DNA from: Setomelanomma holmii | Taxonomy: Eukaryota; Ascomycota; Dothideomycetes; Pleosporales; Phaeosphaeriaceae | DNA: 64,000 nt | Assembly (NCBI GenBank): GCA_010015745.1 | Contig: ML978166.1 | Coordinates: forward strand, 248,001 to 312,000 | Direction of reading: 5' to 3' | Shown here: piece after piece, positions 45,345 through 56,204 of the stretch | How the letters are laid out: each line of letters opens with the position of its first letter | Numbering within the stretch: position 1 is the stretch's first letter | Made by a program: the position numbers and the translations under genes | The notes under the pieces: model-generated | Seen by the model: only the letters and a program-made list of their open reading frames with translations | The model's database searches: none | Told to the model about the DNA's origin: nothing

Positions 45345-46111
45345 CTAGCGAAAGTGCGTGCCAATTTGGAACTCTCCATCCTGCTCATACTGCCAGCCTA
45401 CCGCCATATGCTCCGAGCTCGATTCTTCTAACGCCTGCTCAGCAGCTTGCGCCAAACCACCAGCAAAGATAGCTGTGTCATCCTGGTCCTCTACCAGCTC
45501 CTTCACCTGCTGTGCTGTCCCGCGAAGGGTTGCTTCCCGCTGCGCCTCCATCCGCTCATGTTCCTTCATCACCCAACGAATATCCCCAGTCGTGACTTCC
45601 TCCATTGCATCCTCCTTCCATTCCTGCCTTGCCTTCATTCGCTCTCGTAACCATTGCACAGCCTCAGAATGCCTGTTTTGTGTACGCAAACTCAGCTTCC
45701 GAAGCTCGTCTGCGAACTTGCACGGCCATTCCATGGAGTTTTGCCGCTAGGGGCGACGCCGGCAGGAAAGATGTCATTGGGATCTTTGATGCCCCAATGT
45801 TCTTGGGTGTACGCGAGGTGTTGTGCCGTCCGTTGCGATGCAGATCCTGAAGTTCCGGAACCTTGGATGCGCTCGATGGACGTACCTAGTATGTACAGTT
45901 TGTTCTCATTCATGTGCTGGTACTGCAGATAGACTTTCTCCTTGTCGCGATCGGGATTCATGACGACGATGTGCAATTGTCATATGTCGATGAAATTGTT
46001 GGCTAGTGCATCGCGCAACTCGCGGTAAATGTCTGCTTCATTGATGTCGGATTAGATGGGCGCTCTGAATGTCGTGTCGCCGTATCGCATCGTGATGAGC
46101 TTTGTATGCAT
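45345..46111 (-). pseudogene. Decayed hypothetical gene: TAA, TGA and a frameshift
   Basis: From ATG 46111 the frame reads MHTKLITMRYGDTTFRAPI, then TAA (46052-46054), SDINEADIYRELRDALANNF, then TGA (45980-45982), then LHIVVMNPDRDKEKVYLQYQ and onward. All of this is in one frame and has the look of conserved globular protein. Near 45735-45760 the frame must shift to continue as MEWPCKFADELRKLSL and a Glu/Gln-rich helical C-terminus ending at 45345. No GT donor lies between the ATG region and the TAA, so splicing cannot remove that stop. I do not recognise the family. Sequencing error at three independent places is the main alternative. Confidence 0.6.
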
Positions 46112-46324
46112 CGTGATGCAGAGATTGGGTTTAAAACTTGTTGTAGTTTTGGCATTCGTGTCAGGTCGTCAGTGGCATTAAGATTACGTGGCAGCGAGAA
46201 AGATTTTGCGTCAGAGGTGAGAGCACACGCTACCATGAAGTGAAGGTGGACGACTAGCACCAATTAGAACAAGGTGCTAGTAGATTGAAAAAGCGAATCA
46301 ATTACCCAAGAAAAAATGCGTCAC

Positions 46325-49243
46325 TCACTTCCCTTCTTCCACTTGAACTGTATCCAATACGTCATCCATCTTGACATCTTCGTCTTCCACACCATCCTCT
46401 CCCTCATCCATCTTTTCAGCACCCCCATCTTCTCCCTTTTCCTCGTCATCTGCATCTATGACAGTGATCGTCGCCTCGGTCCTACTAACCTCCTCGGCGG
46501 CTTCCCCATCATTGTCATCTACCTCTTGAACAGTCACCGACACCGCTCGGATCTTGGCCTCCTCAACTTCCATCTCGTCTTTATTATCTGCCGCTCGAAC
46601 AGTGACAGGGACCTCGCTGCTCTCGGCCTCTTCAGCTTCCTTTACATCCTCATCTTCTACCTCGTGAACAGTAACTGAGATCCGCCGCGGGTCAATCGTG
46701 CCGCCCCGCGGTTCTTCTTGCCTAGCAGCCGCAGGTAAAATACGCTGATAGTTTTGACCGAGCATCGCCACGCGCCGTCTTACTTCTTCCATCGAGCTCG
46801 TACTCCTGCTCATAGGCACACTCGCGGGTACGACCGCTTCTTTCTTCGCAATCGCCGCATTAAGACCAAACGGATCGCTATACCTTTGTCTTCTTTCTGC
46901 TTCCTCTAACTCTTGCTCATCACCCCAGACCAACCCTTCTTCTGTACAATGCCAGGCCGCCGGCGCCGTTAGCCTCCACCTGTATGTAGTTCTAGTAAAG
47001 TAAAATTGCGCTCGTCTACCTGCATCCTCGCGAACTTGCCACATCAAGTCTCTGATTCGGAAGTGGGAATCAACAGCATGTGTGATCGCGCGTCGGTCGA
47101 TATGCGGCTGTATACGTCGAAGCCCGGCTTCCTAGTACCGGTCGGGATCGACTTGCCAACTTGAGACTTGTGGGTGGGATTTCTTGGAGGTGAGCTTTGC
47201 GGAGGCAGATAACTTCACGAGTCGTGCTGATCTGCGTGGTGCGGAAGCGATGGTTGAGCGTCTTGAGAAGCGTGAGATGGTTGCGGCGCAGTACCCTCGT
47301 GGGATGAGATGGCTAGCTTGTGTCTTCTCACGAGGGAAGTACTCGCCGAAGTACTCATCGTCGCATGTCCAACGGGCTCGGTCTGTTGTGACGTAGTACC
47401 TAGGTGTAGTGGGCCCGGGGTCAGGAGTAACGGTGGGCATGAACTGGAAAGACCTAGGTGATGGTACCGGTGTGGGGGGAGCACATACAGATCTGATCGC
47501 CTCTTGCTGTTCCTCGGTCAGTTCGAAGTCTAACGATTTTGGTCGAGGGCTTGGTGGCGGGTTCGTAGGCGTGATTGGAGGTGAGGGCGGCAGTGCTGAT
47601 GGTAATAGTCCGGGTGAGTTTGCTGCACCCTGAGATACAAGTTCGCGTATGCGGTCTTCCTTAGCTTTCTGGTTTAACATCAGCTCGCCTGGGAATTTTG
47701 ATGGCGGTGGTGGACCGGGTTTCCATGGCAGTGGTGGACAAGGTTTCGGTGGGCGTGGTAGACGACCTGGCCGTGGAGGTGGCATTCGACGACAGTCTTC
47801 AATCGCCTTCAGATTCTTTAGAGCTTTCTAAACTTCCTGGTTCCCCCGACCTTTCTTCAGACTGTGCATACTGTCCAGCGAAGTCCTCTCACGCGGACAG
47901 CCCGGGCTACATCCTTCCTTGAGGCAGCGAAGGGGTAATCCTCCATGCTCGTGTATGCCGTAATCCAAGCGTCGCGGACGTGGCGATTTGGGAAGTTCAT
48001 GGCTATAGGCCAATGAACGTGGATGAAACATTGATGGATGAGGGTTCAAGATGTGAACATGCCAGTGTTGGATATTGTTGGACAGCTTGGGTTGGTAGAC
48101 CACCTTCTTACTTGCATTCTCGGGATCTTGCTGAAATGACAGCATAACGGGTCTTACAGCTTCGACGGACCAGTTGACAACCATGTCCAACATCTCGTTG
48201 ATATCGTGGATGAATTCGGCGCTCAATATGTAATCTGTGCCTATGCGCCGAAGATCGGTGTCCAGAGGGTGCTTGCGTACTCGATCCGGATCGCGCCATC
48301 GCACTGGCCGAGGCGACGGACGACGAGACGATGTTCCCTGTTCGGACGATTTCGACCGTCCTCGACCATTGTGGCCATCAGCTTTTGCGGACTGACCCAT
48401 GCTTTTGCCTATGCTCTCCATTTCTTCCGCGTCACGCCCCTCAGTCTCCGATGCTTCGTTCTCGTCGACGTCTTCGCCCCGGAATTGTCGTTGCTTTCGC
48501 CGTCGGCGTGCCCACATTTGCTCTCTCTCCTGTTGGGGCTTTCGGAACTTTGCCCGACGTTTCTCCAGTCGCTCCTCGTCTTGCTTCGCACAAGCAATCT
48601 GAGCTTCAGCCAGCTCATTCTCCCATTCTTCGCGGTCCCGTTCGAGACGTCTTTGGCGGTCTCTCTCTTGCCACGTTCTGATCGTATGGTGTCGAAGATC
48701 AACAGGCAGCCTCAACATGGCAGGATCTTTTTCCATCCATCTGAGAGCCTGTGGCTGACTTTGTCGCGCAGGTATAGATCCCAGCTCCGGCCTACCACAG
48801 GGTGCCAAGGTAGGTTCCGTTTGTATCTCTCGCTCACCCTGTCCTCCCAAAGTGACTTCAGACTGATTCGATGCGCCTGCCTCTTCCATTCTTTCTTCGA
48901 TTTCTGCCATCACCTCATCCACCATCGAGTTCTCCACCGTTTCTGACTCGTGATCTCCAAGTGATATCGCTTCGTCTGGATCAGCGAAGGGGTCCAATCG
49001 CGACGCGTGCTCACTCATTTGCGCGCGGGCGCCTTGCTCTCGCTCGCTACGTTCGATAATCGCTTGGAAGTGGCGAGCAATCGCGGCGTCGCGTGGAAGG
49101 TCTATCCCGCCTGTTGGTTCTCGTCTGGCTCTCTCGATCTGATCTTCGGTCGTAGAGTCGAATAAGTCATCGCCGAGTTCTGGTATCTCCTGGACGTCGT
49201 CGCCGTCGTCAGACATCGTGACATCGTTGTCATCGGCCCCCAT
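46325..49243 (-). pseudogene. Long hypothetical reading frame broken by two in-frame TAG codons
   Basis: A 973-codon frame from ATG 49243, interrupted only by TAG at 47828-47830 and TAG at 47132-47134. Both stops and all three open segments share one frame, so these read as one gene rather than three. Segment 1 (471 codons) is acidic, with a long Arg/Glu coiled coil (ERDRQRRLERDREEWENEL) and a folded-looking C-terminal part (SAEFIHDINEMLDMVVNWSV). Segment 2 is Pro-rich (PPRPGRLPRPPKPCPPLP). Segment 3 has four 23-residue acidic repeats and ends at a GTGAGT that may be a splice donor. No family recognised. Short introns could remove the stops, but candidates either shift frame or have poor sites. 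It may be a pseudogene, or a real gene with unrecognised introns. Confidence 0.55.
46409..46684 (-). repeat. Four tandem 69-bp (23-residue) coding repeats
   Basis: Within the long frame, four consecutive units share the pattern x-VTV-x4-D-D/N then E/A-rich: ISVTVHEVEDEDVKEAEEA, VPVTVRAADNKDEMEVEEA, VSVTVQEVDDNDGEAAEEV and ATITVIDADDEEKGED. Spacing is 23 codons throughout. Confidence 0.85.
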
Positions 49244-49704
49244 ATCTATATGGTTGTGAAAATATGCGTTATGAAATGGGCCAATAGGATAGTCATGTGT
49301 CGTGGCGGCGGCTGGGCATGACCGTGGTAAGACTGATGCTGAACCATGCTGGCGATCGTGAATGTCCTATGCTAAGCATCGGAGGCAAGACCGTAGGTGC
49401 ACTTTCCGGATCATCATACAGGATGCAGTTGCAGTACCCTGGTTCATGGAACCAAGCGAGGAAAGTGCCAGTGTGCCCTTTGTAGCCAGTCTGTATCCCA
49501 ACTCTTTTGTTTCAATTAGCTACTAGAACCATTTATTATCTTCTGACAGCCTCGCAGCTATCTTTCGCACATGGGAACCCGCCGTGATATTGAAGCTCGG
49601 GCAGTGAGACTGCAACAAGGCCATACAAGCTCACCTCCTCCTTCCATGTAAGTATTGTGTTCCATCTTTAGTGATACACATCTCAACCACAACCACAACC
49701 CCAA
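49244..49704. other. Intergenic, upstream of the long broken frame
   Basis: Presumed promoter of the minus-strand long frame and 3' flank of the FAH-family gene. No gene seen. Confidence 0.4.
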
Positions 49705-50750
49705 TTACTCAAACACCATCTTGTTAACAATACTCCCAATCCCCTCCACATAAATCTCCACCTCATCCCCATCCTTCAAGAAACCCTTCGGTTCCATAAA
49801 CAACCCCACCCCACTCGGCGTCCCCGTCAATATTGCTGTGCCCGCCCTCAACGTCGTCCCTCTCGACAAATGCTCCACAATCTGGCCAATCGTGTAGATC
49901 ATGTCATCCGTGCCCGTCTCCTGCCTCTTCTGCCCATTCACCTTGGTCCAGTATGTCAATTTCTGCGGATCCGGTATTACCGACGTGGAAGCGATGCACG
50001 GCCCGATAGGGCAGAATTTGTCGAACGATTTGGCGTAACCGAATTGGCCGCCGGAGACGGACGCGGGCATTTGGTAGTTGCGTGCGCTGACGTCGTTCCC
50101 GACGGTGTAGCCGAGCACGTACGAGGCGAAGTCTGCGGCGGATACGTTCTTGCAGTCGCGGCCAATGATGACGGTTAGTTCGCCTTCGTAGTCGAGCATG
50201 GATTGGCAGGCGGAGTGGATGGGGATGGGGTCGAGGGGGCCGGCGATGGCGTCGCTAGGCTTCATAAATATCGCTGGGTTTTCTGGTATTTGGAGCTGTG
50301 CGGAATCGTGAGAATGAAGGACGTGCGGATGTTGAGAGGCATGGAACTTACGTCGCACTCGATTGCGTGTTTTCGGTAGTTTAAGCCAACGCAGAGAACG
50401 ATGTTTGTTTCTTCTCTTTTGAGCGGACTGAGTAGTTTTGCGACCTTTACTTTGCTACCACTCTTCTTGAATCCGCTCTTTATATCGCCCTCAAGAACCT
50501 CGACCTCACTGCCTTCAATCTCCTTCGTCGGAACCTCTTTCTCCAGATTTCCATAGACTTCCTTTCCATCGGATGTTTCGAACCGAATCAAGCGCTGGAA
50601 AGTAGCCATTCTGAATGTGGTGGTAGAAACGTCGTTGCGCAATGGTCTGAATTGAGGCGCTACTTTCGCCGTGAACCTATGTCGACTTATATATGTAGAT
50701 GTGATTGATGCGCGTGAGCAGAACAGCAACTTTCCAAATTGAGCAAACAT
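49705..50750 (-). CDS. Fumarylacetoacetate-hydrolase family protein (FAHD1-like)
   Basis: complement(49705..50295, 50352..50750) closes at 329 residues; the intron is 56 nt in phase 0. The FAH fold is clear: LCVGLNYRKHA, PAIFMKPSDAIAGP, the metal-site LDYEGELTVIIG (two Glu), GYTVGNDVSARNYQ, GYAKSFDKFCPIGP and AILTGTPSGVGLFM. Relatives are acylpyruvate hydrolase/oxaloacetate decarboxylase FAHD1 and bacterial 2-hydroxyhepta-2,4-diene-1,7-dioate isomerases; the exact substrate cannot be read from sequence. Two starts are possible in one frame. ATG 50609 gives the usual MATFQRLIRF start. ATG 50750 adds 47 residues rich in Arg, Lys, Ser and Thr with almost no acidic residues, as expected of a mitochondrial presequence. 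Confidence 0.9.
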
Positions 50751-51039
50751 GAAGGTAAAAATAACATGCAGGATCTCAATGGCTTATGAGCACACCACAC
50801 GCGCTGTGGCGGGTTAAAGACGCCCCACGTTCCAATTCGCGGGGTCCGACGTCGGCAAATGCATCAGCAACAGTCCGGAGGCCAGACCTGGCTCACGGGA
50901 TCGCGCGTCGCGCCTCGGAGGAGAATTCAAGTCCGAGTGGGAAGAATGTTTTCCCATCAATTAGTCTGGGTGAGTATGATAGATATTTGAGACTAAGGAT
51001 CCAAGTAGCTCACGAAGATGCAAAGTGATGCTCAGGATT

Positions 51040-52512
51040 CTATCCGCTCATCTCGACATCACCATTGCTCGCCGCTGCTATCACGCCTGGGTCGAGTTTG
51101 CTCAGGCAGCCAGGGCAATTGTGCAGTACCATGTGGGCGAACATGTCGCAGTCGATGCAAAAGTGACTTTCGCAAGCTCTACACTCGTACCTGCCCGATT
51201 CACTGGCCTTTTGCTCTTCACTGTCATCTGCATCTCTCTTGTCTCCGTCGGTTTCCTGATTCTGCTCCGTCTGTGTGCGCTCTACCTCCGAGGTTGGTGG
51301 GTCACTAAACGCCGATAGACATCCCACGCACTCTTTGCTACCCTTTTCACGAGCTCGGGCCCAGCTCACTACTGCCCAATTTCTTAAAGGGAAAAGATGA
51401 TGGTAGCTGCGCGCAAGATGTGTCGAGAGAAGCAGGGTGAGCTGACAGCTCGGACATGTGATGGGCAAGCTGCAGACCTTTGCACTGCATCTTGAGCAGG
51501 TGTATCCGCCCATTGTGAGATTACCGTGACACGCGCACATCGTTGGCTTGTCTTCTACTACGCGGGAAGGGAAGCCCATCATCATGAGCGCTGCTGCTGA
51601 CTCCGGTGGAGGGGCGCTGGCTGCTGTTTGGCGGACGACTGGAGGGGTCGTTGTGGCTATGAGCAGCTCCTTGAGCATCTCTTGGTCCGTCGCTATGGTG
51701 TATTCGCCTTCATCTCCAGCATTTGTTCGAGTGACAATCTCTTGGCAAATTTTCAGACGCGCGCTCATACCGATGATGCTGACGCGTACTCGATCCCGCA
51801 CGCATGCTTTGACAGTTTGGTGTATGTCGCCAGGGTCGAGCGACATTAGCGAACCAAAGACTACGATCACCTCCCTCGTGCCGTGACTTGGCGTATGGTA
51901 TAGTGTCGCCCGTGCCAACTCCAGCGCATTCTGCAGGCTAGGCGCACCCTTGGGCTCCTTTCCATTATCTTTGCTCCGCAGTCCTTGTATAGCTGCGACA
52001 TGCTCTGCTGAGTTGCCTGACAGTTCCGAGATTCGTATGCACACGCCGTCATGCATGCCGAGCACGCTCATTTGTGATATCGGATTCTGCTCGAAGAACT
52101 CGCGGACGTAGTCTTGGGCGTAATTGATCATCGTGATGTAGCGATTCGGTCGCATGTCTTTCTCTGTCATAGCCTCTGAGAGATCCAACACCAAAACCAC
52201 GTGTCGTATTATACCGCGCTGAAACGGCTTTGTGTCTTTTCGCAGTCGCTTGCGCTTCCTTTCCTCTTCGCGTTCCTGGACGCTCTGTCCTAGTGATACA
52301 TCGTCTATTAGAGTTATGGTCTTCTCCACCGTCCGTGAGTATTCGGTTTCCCACGCATGGCGCTTTGGTTGTGGTACGTCGTCCTTTGTGCGTCTTTTAC
52401 TCGTTCCTTGCGTGCGTGAACTCGATCCGACCTTTGATGAACTGGCTCTTGAGCCTACATACTCCTCATCAGACCCATCTTCGCCTTCGAACTCATACTC
52501 CGAATCTGCCAT
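51040..52512 (-). CDS. ssl1: TFIIH subunit Ssl1 (p44/GTF2H2)
   Basis: Single exon of 490 residues from ATG 52512. Ssl1 is a core TFIIH subunit that stimulates the XPD/Rad3 helicase in transcription initiation and nucleotide excision repair. In order: an acidic N-terminus (EYEFEGEDGSDEEY), the RHAWETEYSRTVEKT box, then a von Willebrand A domain at about 90-285 (RHVVLVLDLSEAM, VREFFEQNPISQ, REVIVVFGSLMSLDPGDI). A Cys-rich Ssl1 region follows (MCACHGNL, YTCSRCSAKVCSLPITCPSC, HLARSYHHLFPL), and a C-terminal C4 RING-like zinc module (CRACESHFCIDCDMFAHMVLHNC). The usual metal-binding MIDAS motif of vWA domains is modified, as in other p44 proteins. An acidic loop separates the last two Cys modules. 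Confidence 0.96.
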   Translation of the reverse strand: MADSEYEFEGEDGSDEEYVGSRASSSKVGSSSRTQGTSKRRTKDDVPQPKRHAWETEYSRTVEKTITLIDDVSLGQSVQEREEERKRKRLRKDTKPFQRGIIRHVVLVLDLSEAMTEKDMRPNRYITMINYAQDYVREFFEQNPISQMSVLGMHDGVCIRISELSGNSAEHVAAIQGLRSKDNGKEPKGAPSLQNALELARATLYHTPSHGTREVIVVFGSLMSLDPGDIHQTVKACVRDRVRVSIIGMSARLKICQEIVTRTNAGDEGEYTIATDQEMLKELLIATTTPPVVRQTAASAPPPESAAALMMMGFPSRVVEDKPTMCACHGNLTMGGYTCSRCSAKVCSLPITCPSCQLTLLLSTHLARSYHHLFPLRNWAVVSWARAREKGSKECVGCLSAFSDPPTSEVERTQTEQNQETDGDKRDADDSEEQKASESGRYECRACESHFCIDCDMFAHMVLHNCPGCLSKLDPGVIAAASNGDVEMSG

Positions 52513-53077
52513 GTATCCTGCGCGTCCGTGCTACTCGATGTTGTCAAGTCTGCACGCAGTCGAATATTGTAGCGGAGACCCAGACTCAGGTTCATGCAAT
52601 GCACCAAGCAGTGTCGATCGGCTACGCGGCGGAAAAGGGCATGTGTGGCGCGATGCGAGGGTGAGGGCGTTGTGTTCGTAGTGCCTGCGGATCAAGAGAG
52701 CTCAAGACATAACGTCGTGAGAACGTATGAAGAGCTTAGCGAGCATCTCAGGCACGGTCTCTGGCAGGGCGAGAGTTAGTATCACCGATGGGTGTCGCTT
52801 GCAAGGCAGCATTCCAGAGTTTCGCGATCTTAGATCTGGGTTCCACACTAACAGGACGACACGTGAGAATCAGAACGCGGTCTCACGTTTTGCATGTGAA
52901 CGAATTTTGCAATCCTTGAAATTGATTTTCCTGCCTAAAAACATTATCTGTGTATCGTGCACTGCCTAGGATGACGCATTTTTGCGTCCAAAGACCGCCA
53001 AATGGTATACGCTATGCTGCTGGAAATCATGAAACATTACGCCGTGTCATTCACACTTCCTCCGCTGATTCTCTTCA
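52513..53077. other. Intergenic between SSL1 and CHS7
   Basis: SSL1 promoter region and CHS7 3' flank. Nothing else supported. Confidence 0.4.
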
Positions 53078-54316
53078 TCAATTATAGGCCCCTTGGTCCC
53101 CGACAGTTGGCATTGGCCAATCGTCCTCTGTGATACTAGACCAAAACACCCAGACCATTACCACCGCCAATAGTGTGAAAAGCGACTCGAAAAGGCCTCC
53201 ATTGATCTTGCGATCTGTGCCTGTGCAGATGTGCACGCTAATAACGTATTGGAAGATCTGTCCGATGGCGAAGAGAAGGGCCGCACCGATGAGGTAGACT
53301 GCATATCACGTCAGAAAAAGCTACTCTCCCTCCCAACACGCAGACTTACGCATTGGCTTGCGCTCTCCGAGTATGCGCAGAACCAAGAACGATTCTAGCA
53401 AGAAGAATATGACTAGGAAGACCAAAGGCACAAGCTGGTAGAGCGTGTAGAGAGCATAAGCTTGGTTGGGAGTGCCAAGGGTGTTATCCCAGTAGCCTGT
53501 CCAGCTGAAGCCCGTGTCCAGCGCAATGTATCCAGTGCCGATGAAGATTAGGAGGGACGAGATGAGAAGCAGACCGATCGATACTGCAGTTCCGTCATCG
53601 AGGAGCTGGTATCCAACGGCACCATTCAGCATTAGTATCCAAGAAGTCGCTGTAATGGCGGCGATGTGGATCGCGACGAAAGCCTGGGTGATAAGTCAGT
53701 AGAGCTTGGGAGTCGTGCCAGGCTAGCTACGTACAATGCGCACTGAATCGTTGATCGGAAATCCGCCAATCGTGAATATCTCGCAGATAGAGATGACGAT
53801 GTAACCGAGGAGGAACAATTGCATTTCCCTGTTGGCCGTCAGTCATAACTCAATGGGAGAGTCCTCGAGCAACATACCTCCTCCCTACAGCAGCCTTCTT
53901 CCTTTGCGATCTCCATAGTAGGAACAGGAGGACGAGGATTGCGATACCGTCGACCAAGATCGATCCTACGACAGTTAGCTAGAAAATCATTGAGAGCGCG
54001 TCGTGGTGTGCTTACCCAAGTTGCGCAGTCTCTTGTCACCTCCAACGCTGAAGCCTTCCAAGGTGCATCCTCCCCATCCCTGGTCTAATCGTGTGGTTGC
54101 TTCGTTGAAGAGCTGCAGGAGTCATGGCGGTTAGCGGCGCGCTCGCGAACATGGCAGGACAGACGACGTGAGTGTGACGTACATAGCATACTGTGGCATG
54201 TTAGCAATGCATCGAGTATACTGGAGTAAATTGGGCTCGTCGTGCTTACCTGGCAGTGTGGACCACGTATTGCCTGTGTCGCGACAGAAGTCGTCGAATT
54301 TCCCGTACCTCGACAT
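53078..54316 (-). CDS. chs7: Chitin synthase export chaperone Chs7 (7 exons, one of 8 nt)
   Basis: complement(53078..53298, 53350..53683, 53735..53828, 53878..53965, 54016..54112, 54183..54190, 54250..54316) closes at 302 residues. Chs7 is an ER multispanning chaperone needed for folding and export of a chitin synthase. It begins MSRYGKFDDFCRDTG and keeps the family layout: Cys-containing lumenal N-terminus, GWGGCTLEGFSVGGDKRLRN, then seven membrane segments (ILVDGIAILVLLFLLW, MQLFLLGYIVISICEIF, FVAIHIAAITATSWILML, AVSIGLLLISSLLIFIGTGY, LYQLVPLVFLVIFFLLESF, LYLIGAALLFAIGQIFQYVI, LFTLLAVVMVWVFW). All six introns are 49-70 nt. Exon 2 is only 8 nt (54183-54190); skipping it breaks the frame, while including it gives LPVCYLFNEA. 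Confidence 0.94.
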
Positions 54317-56204
54317 GGCTGGGTACAGCAGCGCTCAGCCTTGTTTCTAAGGCAAAACCAGTAGAGCGATCGCGGTACAATGATTAGCGAGCGATGGCAG
54401 CGAGTGAGAATGAATTCTCCAAGATAGCAATGGGCGTCAGCGTGAATGTGGAGAGATCGTGAAGAATGATGCGCAGGCGTGGCTGGGGCAGGAGCCAGTG
54501 GTGCGAAACAGAAACTTGGAAGTTGCCAAGGCGTGGTAACCACGGGGGATCGTGTGGCTTCTGTCACGGAGTCGAGGTGTCACAGCTCGCCAAACCAACG
54601 CGTCTCGACGATTGACAGGAGCCTGCGTCTCGAGTTGCTGCAGCTGAACAGGTAAAGGCTGGCTCTGTGTTGCACTGAATGCTGCGCGACGCCCTCAACC
54701 CCCATCAGGAGCAACAAAGACGGCTGCCGAGCAGAAGGAGTAATTAAAGACACGGCCAATCATGTCGAGACGAAACGCAGGCTAGGCACGTTTCAGAGGC
54801 ATGATCCGCACTTGCGGAGACCGTCCGCGGCAAAACAAGCCACTCGCCTTGCGACCGAGCGCTCGCATAACCACGCATGAAATCATAGAGTGGGTATCCA
54901 TCTGGGGACACTCAAGTCGCTCCGATTGTATCGTTGGCACAACAGACACGATGCCCGACCTTCTGCCATCTTCCCAGCAGCGTCGCTCTCTGAGCAGTGA
55001 CGCTGCGGATCCTAGGGGCCGTTTCATGCACGACGCGCTCTTACCGCAGCGCTACACCTTACATACAGGCGCCAGAAGCTTGTGTCTCGTCACCCAACTC
55101 GCCGAGCATTACAACGTAGTCGGACTCGTACAGCCCAGCGACATGTCGACCCAGAGGTCGTAGGTGACAGCATCGTTCTCGAATTTCACTCGTCGCTTGC
55201 CTCGTCTTGCTTAGTGGAATTCCACTCTCTTCAATTCAACACCAGCAGATATACGGTCTGCGAGTCCATGTGGAAGGGACACTGTGCTCCACCTGCAGCA
55301 GCCACCTCCCCATATCCACGCCTTAAGGATGCTTGTGTGCAAATGTTGTCGAGATAGGCCCTTGCATCTCCGTAAACTCCGCCCACGCAAGCGGTGGATG
55401 AGGTCGTTTCGTTCGCTAGCAACCATGATGCGGCTCGAAGCCGGATTGAACATGTGTTTCGAAAACAGAAGAGAACGAGCAAACTTTCTCTCGAGTCTCA
55501 TAAAACGAACCTACGAGGCTTGTGCAAATGAACATATCGTCAGCCTTTCATCATTCCTCCCACAGCCGCGTGATGCCTCCATGGCTGTTGAGGGTGGGGA
55601 GGGGTCGGAAGAATATGGGGAACACGTGACGCGGCTGGCTTCGATGTCTTCACGGTTCAGTAGGCTCATGATCTGGAAGATGGTGGGATGTTGCTGCCTC
55701 CAGATCCAGGTTTCGCACGGTTTGGTACCGAGGTGAGGTATTGTAGCTTCTGAGGCGTCGTGTCGCAGAGTCAGGGTCCAAAGCGGAGATAAGAACCACC
55801 ACCACGTCGTGACTTCCTAACATGTCAAATACAGCCTGTTTAAGACGGTACCGAGGACAGAGAGACCAGGCAACACCCGTAAATCGATCTAATAAGTCTG
55901 GGCAATCGCGCTCTCTTCTGCAAAGGTACATCATCGTGCAGTGCATCCCGCTCAACATCAGGTTCAGATTGCGATTATGCCCGTTACGGTCGGGCCGAGT
56001 AGGGGCACTGCGCCAAGATCTCCCACTCGCGTGGCTCAGCACCCATCAGCCAGACAGGGACCGTTGTTCAGCGCATGCATCCATCTGCTAGTTTTTTGAT
56101 CACGAAGCACTATCGTGCCCTTCCCCACCGCCGACAGATGTGACCGACCTTGACCGCTCTCGCTCTAGGCTTACTCACGCTTCTGTTGGCTGCGACCCTG
56201 TGAC
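54317..56204. other. Intergenic between CHS7 and sugar transporter
   Basis: 1.9 kb. It includes the CHS7 promoter and probably an upstream exon or leader of the transporter. Open frames at 55284-55736 (+) and 55650-56042 (-) overlap each other and show no motif. Confidence 0.4.

Noticed and set aside
47780..47880. Intron GTATGC...TTTAG to remove the first TAG of the long minus-strand frame
   Set aside because: It is 44 nt and shifts the frame into early stops. The 48-nt alternative uses an AAAG acceptor just past a better TTTAG.
48206..48946. 246-codon plus-strand frame, Leu/Ser/Phe-rich
   Set aside because: Antisense shadow of the Arg/Glu-rich coiled coil of the minus-strand long frame.
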